Shown: positions 17,056 to 25,661 of the stretch, in pieces
Layout of the letters: every line of letters starts with the position of its first letter
How positions within the stretch are numbered: the stretch's first letter is position 1
Source: Hymenobacter norwichensis DSM 15439
Lineage (GTDB): Bacteria > Bacteroidota > Bacteroidia > Cytophagales > Hymenobacteraceae
Reading direction: 5' to 3'
Length of the DNA stretch: 64,000 nt
NCBI RefSeq assembly: GCF_000420705.1
Contig: NZ_ATVL01000010.1
Coordinates: forward strand, 62,001-126,000
Notes under the pieces: generated by a model
Told to the model about the DNA's origin: nothing
The model's database searches: none
The model's input: only the letters and a program-made list of their open reading frames with translations
Made by a program: the position numbers and the translations under genes

Positions 17056-17634
17056 ATGCTGAAAGCCGAACTGCGTCGTATTGCGTTAGCCCAGCGGAAA
17101 GCCTTGTCAGAGAGCGAAGTAGCACAGCGCAGCAGCCAGTTGCGGGAGCAGTTGTTCGCACATTTCGAGGTGGTGAAGTGGGAGTGGCTGCACGTGTTCC
17201 TACCGATTCCGCAGCAGCATGAGCCGGACACTTGGCAGATTATCCGTTGGATTTGGACGCATGAGTTACCGGTGCAACTAGCCGTACCCATGGTGCAGGC
17301 TGATGGCGTGAGCTTGCGGCACTATCACCTAACGCCTGACACTGCATTGGCAAACAACCGATGGGGTATTCCAGAGCCGATGGGGGCCGCTGAGGTTCAG
17401 CCGGCACAGCTGGGCGCCGTGCTAATTCCGCTGTTGGCCTTCGATGAAAATGGGCACCGCGTAGGCTACGGTAAAGGCTTCTACGACCGGTTTCTACAGG
17501 AGTGCCAGCCCGATGTGCTGCGGATTGGGTTGAGCTTGGAGCCGCCCGTTCCCATCATTGCGGATGCTTGGCCCGGTGACGTGCCTTTGACTGCATGCGT
17601 GACTCCCAGCGGCGTATGGCAGTTTGAACGGTAG
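17056..17634 (+). CDS. 5-formyltetrahydrofolate cyclo-ligase
   Basis: A 192-residue enzyme converting 5-formyl-THF to 5,10-methenyl-THF with ATP. It shows the N-terminal KAELRRIALAQRKALSE helix and the nucleotide/folate motif GYGKGFYDRFL near residue 136. The start is at MLKAELRR, eight codons inside the open frame, as is usual for the family. It follows bshC by 37 bases. Confidence 0.92.
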   Translation: MLKAELRRIALAQRKALSESEVAQRSSQLREQLFAHFEVVKWEWLHVFLPIPQQHEPDTWQIIRWIWTHELPVQLAVPMVQADGVSLRHYHLTPDTALANNRWGIPEPMGAAEVQPAQLGAVLIPLLAFDENGHRVGYGKGFYDRFLQECQPDVLRIGLSLEPPVPIIADAWPGDVPLTACVTPSGVWQFER

Positions 17635-17653
17635 CGGAAAAGCTTGGCGTATA

Positions 17654-17739
17654 GGATATAGTAAGCCGATGAGCAAGCAATAAGCTCCGTGAATGAGCCG
17701 TTGGATGGTTATCCATTCACTATATATCCATTCGCTCAT
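17654..17739. repeat. Weak inverted repeats reaching the exbD-like start codon
   Basis: GGATATAGT (17654-17662) with ACTATATATCC (17719-17729), GTGAATG (17689-17695) with CATTCAC (17714-17720), and ATGAGC (17693-17698) with GCTCAT (17734-17739). The last arm overlaps the start ATG at 17738. Same layout as the stronger boundary repeats, but shorter. Confidence 0.5.
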
Positions 17740-18250
17740 GGCTGAAATTGCATCGTCCGCCCCCGCTGGCCGCGGCTCCAAGCCCCGCCGCAAAAAGCTC
17801 TCTACTCGTATCGACATGACGCCCATGGTCGATTTGGCGTTTCTACTGTTGACCTTCTTCATCCTGACGGCGTCATTCAGCAAGCCCACCGTTATGGACC
17901 TAGCTATGCCAGCCGGCAAAGGCCCTCAAACACCATTATCGGAAAAGAAAGCGCTTACTCTGATACTAGGTAAAGACAGCCAAGTGCATTACTTCTTCGG
18001 CCTAAACACCGAAGCCAACCCGGCCAAGCTGTATACTACCACTTTCAGCTCCGATGGATTGCGAAAGGTATTGCTGGAACGGCAGCGCCAGCTACCGGCT
18101 CCTACTGTACTCATCAAGGCCGGCCAAGATGCTAAGTATCGCGACCTGGTAGATGCACTGGATGAAATGACCATCACCGACCAGCAGAAGTACGCCTTGG
18201 TTGATCTGACTGCCGCCGACCGGGAATTGCTAGAAAAGAATGCGTTGTAA
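17738..18250 (+). CDS. ExbD/TolR-type biopolymer transport protein
   Basis: A 170-residue protein with one transmembrane helix. The membrane segment has the invariant Asp of the proton channel (IDMTPMVDLAFLLLTFFIL), preceded by a basic cytosolic tail (SKPRRKKLSTR). The periplasmic domain (about 60-170) contains PTVLIKAGQDAKYRDLVDALDEM, as in Bacteroidetes ExbD. It would work with an ExbB partner to drive TonB- or Tol-type machines. No exbB lies here, so it is an orphan copy. Confidence 0.88.
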   Translation: MAEIASSAPAGRGSKPRRKKLSTRIDMTPMVDLAFLLLTFFILTASFSKPTVMDLAMPAGKGPQTPLSEKKALTLILGKDSQVHYFFGLNTEANPAKLYTTTFSSDGLRKVLLERQRQLPAPTVLIKAGQDAKYRDLVDALDEMTITDQQKYALVDLTAADRELLEKNAL

Positions 18251-18261
18251 GTAATTGAAAG

Positions 18262-18768
18262 CTAAGCGCCGCCCGGAGGGGTAGCCTTGTGGGCGGCGCT
18301 CAGTTTACCTACGCGGTAGCAGTTATAGCCAAAGAAAAGCAGCGCCAGAAATTGCAGGCCGAAAGCGCTAAAGAGCAGTGACAGGTATGGACCGAATGGT
18401 GACGGAGACGGAGTTGGCTCAACATATAATGGTGGATAAATTGTCGGACTGCTGGCTCTGAGAACGATAGTCAGATAGTGACTCATGCACATCAACACTG
18501 CGCTGACTGTGGCTAGGAGCAGATGGTTCAGGATGGAGCGCCGACGTAAGAGCAGCATAACGATACCCACAACCAACACTGTGGGTATAAACAACCAACT
18601 GATAAAGGACGAGCGCGACAGTACGAAATATGTATTGTGTATCTGAATATCAAGTGCCTGTTGTTGTAGCGCCTCGAAGCCGACCAGCATACCAGCTAGC
18701 AAAATCGTTACACTTCCCGATACGAGTAGCCAACAGGCTACAAGCCATAGCCGCTTGGTTAGCATCAA
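18262..18768 (-). CDS. Small integral membrane protein with a DIQIHNTYFVL motif
   Basis: A 168-residue protein with four predicted membrane helices. Between helices 1 and 2 it carries ALDIQIHNTYFVLS, close to the DIxxHDTYFVVAH signature of haem-copper oxidase subunit I, though the other oxidase haem and copper ligands are absent. I have seen similar short proteins in Bacteroidetes with no assigned function. It overlaps the upstream GDYXXLXY gene by four bases, so it is the last gene of a three-gene operon. Role unknown. Confidence 0.65.
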   Translation of the reverse strand: MMLTKRLWLVACWLLVSGSVTILLAGMLVGFEALQQQALDIQIHNTYFVLSRSSFISWLFIPTVLVVGIVMLLLRRRSILNHLLLATVSAVLMCMSHYLTIVLRASSPTIYPPLYVEPTPSPSPFGPYLSLLFSAFGLQFLALLFFGYNCYRVGKLSAAHKATPPGGA

Positions 18769-19367
18769 AGAGGGGCTTTCGCTTGCTTGGGAGACGGCAG
18801 AATATCCACCTGTTTAATGCGGGCCTGCCCCCAGGGCGCAATACTGACCTGCACCCGCAGCAGTTGCTTCGGTTTTAGCTTCCGGCCGACCTCGGCGGGC
18901 ACGTAGTACTTCTCGAAGCCATAGCGCAGGCGCATGCTGCGGCGAAATACATCATTCACCCACCCACGCAGCACCACTTGGCCAGCGGGTACCGCGGGTT
19001 CCTGTGAGTAGACGGCCACCGCCTCGTAGCGGTCCTGTTGGGGTTCCAGCACCACGTATACGGCCTGTTTGCGGCGGGGCAGGGCACCCCCCTTCCACAA
19101 ACCGCCCGGAATCTGGCTGATGCTGTAGCTCAGGTTCAGATGGTCGCCGTAGTTCAGGTCGCGCGGGTCGATGGGGGTGGTATGCAGCGTGATGGTTTCG
19201 CCGAGGGCTCCGGTAGCATAGCCGGCGACGGCCACGGCCAGCACAAATAGCACCTGGGCCGCCAGCAGCCACCACATACCCACCCGCCGCCGCGCCTCGG
19301 GTAAGGCCGACTGGGCCGTCGCTACGGGAGGAATGGAGGTTGGTGAAGAAAAGGTTTCCGAAGGCAT
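18765..19367 (-). CDS. GDYXXLXY domain membrane protein
   Basis: A 200-residue protein with one membrane helix (about 30-55) and a periplasmic beta domain containing the family signature YGDHLNLSYSI and later YYVPAEVGRKL. GDYXXLXY proteins are regularly encoded next to DUF2157 membrane proteins, as here (DUF2157 gene 34 bases upstream). They are presumed partners of unknown function. Confidence 0.85.
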   Translation of the reverse strand: MPSETFSSPTSIPPVATAQSALPEARRRVGMWWLLAAQVLFVLAVAVAGYATGALGETITLHTTPIDPRDLNYGDHLNLSYSISQIPGGLWKGGALPRRKQAVYVVLEPQQDRYEAVAVYSQEPAVPAGQVVLRGWVNDVFRRSMRLRYGFEKYYVPAEVGRKLKPKQLLRVQVSIAPWGQARIKQVDILPSPKQAKAPL

Positions 19368-19401
19368 CGGCAGGAGAGTTTAAAGGTGAAGCTCTAGGAG
19401 C

Positions 19402-20610
19402 CTACCCAACATTTTTGAAGGTTTGGGCGGCCCGGCGACGCAGCAACAAGCTCAGCCCAAACAGCAGAATACCACCCAACAGGAAAAACAACGACTTATC
19501 CATGAAGCCCCACGTCAGCTTGAAATAAGCCACGGCGGTAGTCAGCACAAATAACACCGTGCCCAGCGTAACCCGGTCCTGGTTCTGTTCCTGATGGGCA
19601 CGGGCCAGCACCGAGCCCGAATACGCATACAGTACCACCACTGTACCCACGGTTAGCGGCAGCCCGCCCGGCAGGTAGAAGCCCGGCAATAACAGCAGCC
19701 AATCGGTAGCGCCACTAAGGCGGCCCCGGAGCTTCTTGCCCCACAACGACAGCGCCAGCACTGCCCCCAGCGCCGCCAGATAGGCCAGCAACGGAGGCCG
19801 GAGCCGGTCGGTGTAGGCATCGGCCTCGCCGAACAGAGCCAACCCCAGCGTAAAGAGAAACGCAGCTACCAGTGGTGGCCCCTGCAACGCCCGCGCGGCA
19901 GGTCGGTCGGTTTGCCAGTCGCCAGCCGTGTATATCAGCATAGCAGGAACAAAGAACCAGGTAATTTTAACGTGCAAATGGTTGATCAGCAAGGCAGTTT
20001 GCCAGAGTAGGCCGGTAGCCAGCACGCCCCCCAGCACCGCGTCGGGGCGGCGCCACCAGTAGTAGCCCAGCCCGCCCGCCGTGAGGGCTGCCGTGAAGTA
20101 GCTGAATACGCCCAACTGCCCGGTGTTGTATCCCTGCACAATGCCCCCGATAATAACGGTGAGCAGAAACAGAAACCGGCTGCTGTACAGCCACGTCAGC
20201 AGGATACCTACCACCGCCCAGGCCAGCAACCCGGTCAGGTCGTAGCCGATAAGCTGGTACATCTGGCTGGTGAGGATAATGCTGGCCCCGAACAGAATCA
20301 GCCCCAGTCCCACTAACCCCAATCCCAACGACTCGTACTGGCGGCGTAGGAAGTATTCGGCGGCTACGTAGGAGCCCGCCAGAGAGCCCAGCAGCAACCC
20401 CAGCCGCACCAGTTCCGGCAGGTTCTGCCAGCTGGCGGCCACCACGCTCAGCGCGCTCAGCGCAATCAGCAGGCTGCCTAGTAGCGGCAACAGGCCAATG
20501 GTAGGCTTTTCGGGCGGGTATAGGTCCAGCAGCTGCGCCTGTTGCTCGGCGCTGATGATGCCCTTTTTCACCCATTCCGCCCCATCCGTTTCAAGTAGTT
20601 TCCGACTCAT
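19402..20610 (-). CDS. DUF2157 multi-spanning membrane protein
   Basis: A 402-residue protein. The N-terminal soluble segment (about 1-40, AEWVKKGIISAEQQAQLL) and about ten hydrophobic helices follow the DUF2157 pattern, with LGLILFGASIILTSQMYQL typical of the family. It is first gene of the operon DUF2157 - GDYXXLXY - small membrane protein. Function unknown. Confidence 0.85.
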   Translation of the reverse strand: MSRKLLETDGAEWVKKGIISAEQQAQLLDLYPPEKPTIGLLPLLGSLLIALSALSVVAASWQNLPELVRLGLLLGSLAGSYVAAEYFLRRQYESLGLGLVGLGLILFGASIILTSQMYQLIGYDLTGLLAWAVVGILLTWLYSSRFLFLLTVIIGGIVQGYNTGQLGVFSYFTAALTAGGLGYYWWRRPDAVLGGVLATGLLWQTALLINHLHVKITWFFVPAMLIYTAGDWQTDRPAARALQGPPLVAAFLFTLGLALFGEADAYTDRLRPPLLAYLAALGAVLALSLWGKKLRGRLSGATDWLLLLPGFYLPGGLPLTVGTVVVLYAYSGSVLARAHQEQNQDRVTLGTVLFVLTTAVAYFKLTWGFMDKSLFFLLGGILLFGLSLLLRRRAAQTFKNVG

Positions 20611-20648
20611 AGCTACCGCAACTTACGCAGGAGTACGCATGAGTAGAA

Positions 20649-20852
20649 TTAGCATTTTATTTCACCATTTATTATTTGTGAAATCTGGGGCAGTATTGCT
20701 TCAGGGCATTTGTGAATAATTTCAGAACCTTGCCGATTTCTAGAAATCTTCACTTCATACCCCAATTTTCTTTTTGCGTCTGCTATCCAACAGGTCTTAA
20801 TAGTTTTATTGAAGTGCTTCCTATAGCAATTTTGTATGGCTTTATATGTCAT
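20649..20852 (-). CDS. Small conserved protein with a TCWIA motif
   Basis: A 67-residue basic protein. TYKAIQNCYRK, then KTCWIADAKRKLGYEV and KCPEAILPQI match a short bacterial family I recognise by its TYxxIQ...TCWIAxxK...CP pattern but cannot name or assign. The gene is much more AT-rich than its neighbours (many AAA/ATT codons), which hints at recent acquisition. It sits alone between two minus-strand genes. Confidence 0.6.
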   Translation of the reverse strand: MTYKAIQNCYRKHFNKTIKTCWIADAKRKLGYEVKISRNRQGSEIIHKCPEAILPQISQIINGEIKC

Positions 20853-20894
20853 GAGTTTGCATGTTTAAAAACTGGAATTTATCGATAACCCTTC

Positions 20895-21581
20895 TTACCC
20901 TGCTTTTCGGGCGCGCGTCATTTCGCGCTTGCCGGCGGGACCCGGAATCTTCTCTACCAACCAGCCGGCGGCTTTCAGGCTGCGACGGAAGCTGCCTTTG
21001 GCGCAGTAGCTCACTAGTACCCCGCCAGGCGCCGTAGCGTCGTAGAGCTGTTGAAACACCTCGTTGGTCCACATTTCCGGCTGTTTTTCCGGCGCAAAGG
21101 CATCGAAGTAGACAACGTGGTAGGTTTCTTCGGAGAGAGGAGTGGCCTGGAGCGTACCGGCAATTTTGTAGAGCGCAAACTGCGGCGTGAGGGCTACGGG
21201 CGCCCCCCAGCCGGCCGCGTGCAGCTGCTGGTGGTAATCCAGTAACTCCGGATTTAGCACGTAGCGCTCCACGCCCAGCGTATCGATAACCGCGGGCGGC
21301 AGCGGGTGTTTCTCAATTGTATCGTATAGAATAGGGTGGGAACTGCTGAGGCTGCGCTGCAAAGTAAGCAGCGCGTTCAAGCCCGTACCGAACCCCACTT
21401 CCAGCACCCACACCATGCCGGTGGCAGCGGCCAATACTGGTTCCAGGCCAGCCCTTAGGTACACGTGCTGGGCCTCCTGTACCGCGCCGTGCGTGCTGTG
21501 GTAATGCTCGTCGAGGGCCGGAACATACAAGGTGCTGGAGCCGTCGGCGGTGGTGCGCACTTCTACTTTGGGAGTGGTCAT
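20895..21581 (-). CDS. mnmD: tRNA 5-methylaminomethyl-2-thiouridine methyltransferase (MnmD-type)
   Basis: A 228-residue SAM-dependent methyltransferase for the wobble U34 side chain (MnmD, the methylase half of MnmC). SAM loop VLEVGFGTGLNALLT; catalytic region FDAFAPEKQPEMWTNEVF; C-terminal GKREMTRARK. The oxidase half of E. coli MnmC is missing, as in most non-proteobacteria. The start MTTPKVEVRT is chosen 49 codons inside the open frame because the upstream part is low-complexity and overlaps the divergent gene's leader. Confidence 0.9.
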   Translation of the reverse strand: MTTPKVEVRTTADGSSTLYVPALDEHYHSTHGAVQEAQHVYLRAGLEPVLAAATGMVWVLEVGFGTGLNALLTLQRSLSSSHPILYDTIEKHPLPPAVIDTLGVERYVLNPELLDYHQQLHAAGWGAPVALTPQFALYKIAGTLQATPLSEETYHVVYFDAFAPEKQPEMWTNEVFQQLYDATAPGGVLVSYCAKGSFRRSLKAAGWLVEKIPGPAGKREMTRARKAG

Positions 21582-21734
21582 GGAACGGGGAGTGGGAGAG
21601 GATGGGAATGGAGGGAAACCGGAGCGAGAAAAATGATGCAAGCAGCACAACTTAGCACGCGTGTAGCCTATTTGCCTACTGGCGCGTACGCTACTACGAG
21701 TGCCCACTATTCTGCTGCCAACCAACACGAAGCT

Positions 21735-22163
21735 ATGCCGCGCATCAAGGTAAATCTACCCGAAAATTTTCTGTTCTCGACGGAAATTCATGTGCGCATC
21801 ACCGACCTCAATTATGGCGCGCATCTCGGCAACGATGCCTTGCTCGGGATTCTGCATGAAGCGCGGGTGAAGTTCTTGCAACAGGTTGGTAGTATGGAGG
21901 TTGACCGCGCCACCGGCAAGGGGCATATCATGGCCGACGTGGCCATCGAGTACAAGGGCGAGGCCTTCTATGGCGACGTACTGCGCATTGAAATGGCCGC
22001 CAACGACTTTTCCCGGTACGGCTTCGACCTAGTGTACTGGGTGCGTAATCAGGACGGCCGTGAAATTGCCCGCGCCAAAACCGGTATGCTGGCCTTCGAC
22101 TACAACACCCGCAAGCTAATGCCTTTACCCACCGAATACGCCCAGCGGCTACGCGGCGAGTAA
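21735..22163 (+). CDS. Acyl-CoA thioesterase, hotdog fold
   Basis: A 142-residue hotdog-fold protein. The active-site loop RITDLNYGAHLGND carries the Asp/Asn-His pattern of the 4HBT/YbgC/FadM group. The rest (GHIMADVAIEYKGEAFYGD, RAKTGMLAFDY) is standard. It probably hydrolyses acyl-CoA thioesters in the cytosol; chain-length preference cannot be inferred. The start is set at MPRIKVNLP, since the long upstream open frame has no family similarity and runs antisense through mnmD. Confidence 0.83.
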   Translation: MPRIKVNLPENFLFSTEIHVRITDLNYGAHLGNDALLGILHEARVKFLQQVGSMEVDRATGKGHIMADVAIEYKGEAFYGDVLRIEMAANDFSRYGFDLVYWVRNQDGREIARAKTGMLAFDYNTRKLMPLPTEYAQRLRGE

Positions 22164-22217
22164 CGCGCTCCGCATCAACAAAATCTGCATTCTGGAACCC
22201 AACTGCCTCACTCGTTG

Positions 22218-22225
22218 TATCTTTG
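22218..22225 (+). promoter_or_regulatory. -7 promoter box TATCTTTG of rlmN
   Basis: TATCTTTGCGG lies only 5 bases before the ATG at 22231, implying a very short or absent 5' leader if this start is used. Transcription would begin at or after the first ATG, so the second in-frame ATG (22234) is an alternative. Confidence 0.5.
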
Positions 22226-22230
22226 CGGCT

Positions 22231-23301
22231 ATGATGATTGACCTGCCCGTAGTTTCCAAGCGCGACATCCGCAAACTCACCCCCGACGAGCTGAAAACCT
22301 TTATGGTAGAGCACGGCGAAAAGCCGTTTCGTGCCAAGCAGGTAGGCGAGTGGTTGTGGAAGAACACGGCCTCTTCGTTCGAGGAGATGAACAATATCTC
22401 GCTGGCTACCCGGCAATTACTGGCGCAGCACTTCGTAATAAACGGCGTGACGGTGCAAAACAAGCAGCTCTCCAACGACGGTACCATCAAGTCGGCGTTC
22501 AAGCTCTACGACGGCAACGTGGTGGAAGGCGTGCTCATTCCGCACGACACGCGCATGACGGCCTGCATCAGCTCACAGGTGGGCTGCTCGCTGACGTGCA
22601 AGTTTTGCGCTACCGGCTACATGGACCGTAAGCGTAACTTGGATGCCGCCGAAATCTACGACCAGGTGGTGCGCATTAAGGAGCAGTGCGAGGCCGAGTA
22701 CGGCACGCCGCTCACCAACATTGTGTACATGGGCATGGGCGAGCCGCTGCTCAACTACGCCAACGTGGTGAAAAGCATTGAGCGTATTACGGCCCCCGAT
22801 GGCCTGAACATGGCCCCGCGCCGGATTACGGTGAGCACCGCCGGCATTGCCAAGATGATCAAGAAGCTGGCCGACGACGAAGTGAAAGCCAATTTGGCTT
22901 TGAGCCTGCACGCGCCCAACGACGCCAAGCGCAACGAAATCATGCCCATCAACGAAGCCAACTCCTTGGCCGCGTTGAAGGAAGCCCTGCAGTACTACCA
23001 TCAGAAAACCGGCCGCAAAGTCACCTACGAGTACATCGTATTCGAGAACTTCAATGACACGCTACAGGACGCCGAAGAACTGCTCCAAATTTCCAAGTGG
23101 CTGCCCTGCAAGGTGAACCTTATCGAGTACAACCCCATCGAAAACGCCGACTACCGCAACACTGGCGAAGAAAAGCTGCTAGTGTTCTTGAAGTATCTCG
23201 CCGACCGAGGTGTGCAAACCAACCTGCGCCGCAGCCGTGGCAAAGACATTGACGCCGCCTGCGGCCAGTTAGCCGTGAAAGAGAAGCCCCAGGCTGCGTA
23301 G
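22231..23301 (+). CDS. rlmN: Dual-specificity 23S rRNA/tRNA (adenine-C2) methyltransferase RlmN
   Basis: A 356-residue radical-SAM methyltransferase acting on A2503 of 23S rRNA (and A37 of some tRNAs). Radical-SAM CxxxCxxC in SLTCKFCATGYM; SAM motif YMGMGEPLLNY; the methyl-carrying C-terminal Cys is in DIDAACGQLA and its partner Cys in TACISSQVGC. Full length for the family. The promoter box lies almost at the start codon. Confidence 0.96.
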   Translation: MMIDLPVVSKRDIRKLTPDELKTFMVEHGEKPFRAKQVGEWLWKNTASSFEEMNNISLATRQLLAQHFVINGVTVQNKQLSNDGTIKSAFKLYDGNVVEGVLIPHDTRMTACISSQVGCSLTCKFCATGYMDRKRNLDAAEIYDQVVRIKEQCEAEYGTPLTNIVYMGMGEPLLNYANVVKSIERITAPDGLNMAPRRITVSTAGIAKMIKKLADDEVKANLALSLHAPNDAKRNEIMPINEANSLAALKEALQYYHQKTGRKVTYEYIVFENFNDTLQDAEELLQISKWLPCKVNLIEYNPIENADYRNTGEEKLLVFLKYLADRGVQTNLRRSRGKDIDAACGQLAVKEKPQAA

Positions 23302-23307
23302 AGCCGC

Positions 23308-24018
23308 TTATTTGGTTGTTTCGTCGAGGCCTAGCTGGGTTAGATAACCGGGACATTGGTCGGCGAGGAGTAAGGCTATTTTGCGGCCTACTCCTTCCAT
23401 GTGTGTCTTGTTGCTGATGGCCTTGATGCCGTAGTAGTTGGACAACGTTTCCAAGTGTTTGAGCATGGCCCCTTGCATAGCGGTTTCCATTGCTTGCTGG
23501 CGCTCAGTAGCAGAGCGGTTGGTGAACGGCCTTTTGGTGTTTTCGGCATCAAGGCGCTGGCAGATTTCGGTGGCAACAATGACCAGGGTTGGTTTTTCTT
23601 CAGCCGTAATGGCGGGCATATTTTTCAGCTGCCCCATCCCGATGTTCATCACCAACGGCTGGCTGATTGGGCATTCCTTTACTAAGAGCAACACCACATC
23701 GCGCCCCACCGCTTCGCCGAACTTGCGTGGCTTGCTGACGTGGTTAGCTTCCATAATAGCCGACATTTCATCGATGTGGTCTTGTATGCTGCTTTGCAGC
23801 ACATCTGTGAATAAGGATTGCGCTTCGGCAGAAGAGAGCTTATTTAAAGGAGCCTTTTTATCTTCTTCGGCTAGCTTGGTGCACACCGTTTGGGATACGT
23901 GCTGCACAAAGTGCTTTTGCCCTTTCAGTGTGTCGGCTGCCATGGCGTTGCCGTATACTTGGCCACCAGCCAAGACCAGTAATAGGGAGGATAATAGCAG
24001 TGTAGATAGTTTTTTCAT
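23308..24018 (-). CDS. Secreted protein with internal tandem duplication
   Basis: A 236-residue protein with a signal peptide (about 1-27). The mature part is two copies of an about 95-residue helical unit (about 37-125 and 143-230). Each has a Cys early (QTVCTKLAEE / TEICQRLDAE), a central amphipathic segment, GVGRKIALLL or AVGRDVVLLL, then a second Cys (KECPIS / DQCPGY). Each unit could form one disulphide. I do not recognise the family, and no enzyme motif is visible. Confidence 0.7.
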   Translation of the reverse strand: MKKLSTLLLSSLLLVLAGGQVYGNAMAADTLKGQKHFVQHVSQTVCTKLAEEDKKAPLNKLSSAEAQSLFTDVLQSSIQDHIDEMSAIMEANHVSKPRKFGEAVGRDVVLLLVKECPISQPLVMNIGMGQLKNMPAITAEEKPTLVIVATEICQRLDAENTKRPFTNRSATERQQAMETAMQGAMLKHLETLSNYYGIKAISNKTHMEGVGRKIALLLADQCPGYLTQLGLDETTK

Positions 24019-24124
24019 CCTCGCAAGATACTATATGGCTCAGGTAGTTACCACCCAGTTTGGGTAGGTTTTCGGGAAGCTGTACGCTAAGGTTATTCTA
24101 TATAAAGCCATTCACAAAACCCAC

Positions 24125-25336
24125 TTACCGTCGGCTACCCTTGCCGAAGCGGTACACAACATCCATATAGATGGGAAAGCCTATAAAAGCGTCTTCTTTG
24201 AAGTTGTGGAAAGGCAATAGATAAATGCCGCCCAGGCCCAAGCTGAAACGGCGGCTCGCGTGCCGGGCGCCAAACAACCCCAGGGTGCCGGGTTCATCGC
24301 CTAACAACAGAAAATTCTCACTCACCAACGACCAGCCCCGGCTGATACGTTTCTGGCCGCCGTAGTGCAACACAGGCGTTTTATCGATACCGGTTTTGCT
24401 GACAGCGTATCCCAACCCCACGCTCACGTTGTCGTCAGCGGAACCGTACGTGACTACGCCGTAGCCAATACCCGTACGAATAGGTTTGAATTCGGGGTCT
24501 AGTTTAGGAAGGCGAGTGTACATCATGCCCCCGCCAATGTGCCATTTATCGGTAAGCTTGGCCGACAGCTTGGGCGTAACTAACAGCACCTGATTGCGGA
24601 GTGGTAAGAATGGAATGACGGAAAACAGCACGCCCACCGAGAAATTGTTGGTGAAGCCGTAGCTGGCACCGTACAGGGCGCCATCGGTCTGCTGGAAGTA
24701 GCCTTCTCCGCGACGCAGGTTGCGGGCCGTGGGTAGCAGAAATAGCCGGTGCCCATTACCAACATCAAAACGGGTGATAGCGCGGTGTTCCGGCCGGGGT
24801 GCGGATTCAAGATGTTCGATGTCAGCGCGCTCCACCACTACCAGGCCCGAATCGAGGGTAAGGAGTTCTAGTTGGGTGTGGTAGCGGGCCAGCAGCTCGC
24901 CCTCCACAGTAGCACCAGACCGGAGCTCTGCCCGCAGCCAGCGCGAGGTTGGGAACCGTGGTGTTCGAGTTTTGGGTGCGAGTAGGGGCGGCAGGCTGGT
25001 CAATTCCTGCTGTCGGGTTTCGATGGTGGTGCGCACTGCTGCGAAAGCCGCTGGTGTGAAGAGACGCAGCACCGTACGGCCGTCGCGCAGCAGCGTGCGG
25101 AGCTGAATGGTGCTGTCGGAGGTTAGGCTTTGCTCGAAACGGGCTTCCGTAAACATATCGGCCGCGTAATATGGAAACAGGCCATACGTTGCTTTCTCCT
25201 GCGAATTGATAACCTCGCCTACTACCGGGCTAACAGTAAGTAGCTGAACAGTTGGTTGCTGTGCCTGCGCACGAAAGGCCAGTAGCCACAATAAAAGCCC
25301 AGTTCCAACGCACGCAATACGCTGCATAGCCATAAA
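24125..25336 (-). CDS. Outer-membrane beta-barrel-like protein
   Basis: A 403-residue exported protein, signal peptide ending near AQAQQ. The N-terminal 150 residues look soluble. After residue 200 there are alternating short beta strands (FFLLPTARNLRRGEGYF-like, SVGVLFSVIPFLPLRNQ, SAKLTDKWHIGGGM), as in a Bacteroidetes family of predicted outer-membrane proteins. The C-terminus YRFGKGSRR is basic and lacks a terminal aromatic. An eight-codon longer start (25360) is possible. Confidence 0.65.
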   Translation of the reverse strand, partial: FMAMQRIACVGTGLLLWLLAFRAQAQQPTVQLLTVSPVVGEVINSQEKATYGLFPYYAADMFTEARFEQSLTSDSTIQLRTLLRDGRTVLRLFTPAAFAAVRTTIETRQQELTSLPPLLAPKTRTPRFPTSRWLRAELRSGATVEGELLARYHTQLELLTLDSGLVVVERADIEHLESAPRPEHRAITRFDVGNGHRLFLLPTARNLRRGEGYFQQTDGALYGASYGFTNNFSVGVLFSVIPFLPLRNQVLLVTPKLSAKLTDKWHIGGGMMYTRLPKLDPEFKPIRTGIGYGVVTYGSADDNVSVGLGYAVSKTGIDKTPVLHYGGQKRISRGWSLVSENFLLLGDEPGTLGLFGARHASRRFSLGLGGIYLLPFHNFKEDAFIGFPIYMDVVYRFGKGSRR

Positions 25337-25585
25337 TAAAATAGTCTTGCTAATAAACACACTCTGCCAGACAGCAGAATAATAAAAGCTAAAAGCAAGG
25401 ATCTAACGCCAGTTTTTTACAAACCGTATAGGACCGTGCTGACTTGGTTACCATATAAATTCAGTAGCTGAAAAACACCTGCTATAGTTTGGCTGCACAA
25501 TGGCAGGGCCACCTTGGTACGTAGCTGCGCGAAGGAACTTGCCAGCGTAAGCAGTGCGCCAAACACACGGCATAAGTACACAAAT

Positions 25586-25620
25586 AAAAAGGCCTTCCAT
25601 GTTAGTTGGAAGGCCTTTTT
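25586..25620 (-). terminator. Terminator downstream of map
   Basis: 13-bp perfect stem AAAAAGGCCTTCC with GGAAGGCCTTTTT, 9-base loop, T-tracts on both strands. It sits in the otherwise empty 300-base spacer 25361-25661, where I see no gene. Confidence 0.92.
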
Positions 25621-25661
25621 GACACTGTTTTAAATAAGTGAGTCGATAACTCGTGAGCTAC

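Noticed and set aside
18262..18768. Annotation of the small membrane protein as a cytochrome oxidase subunit
   Set aside because: Only one motif matches; the other haem and copper His ligands and most helices are absent.
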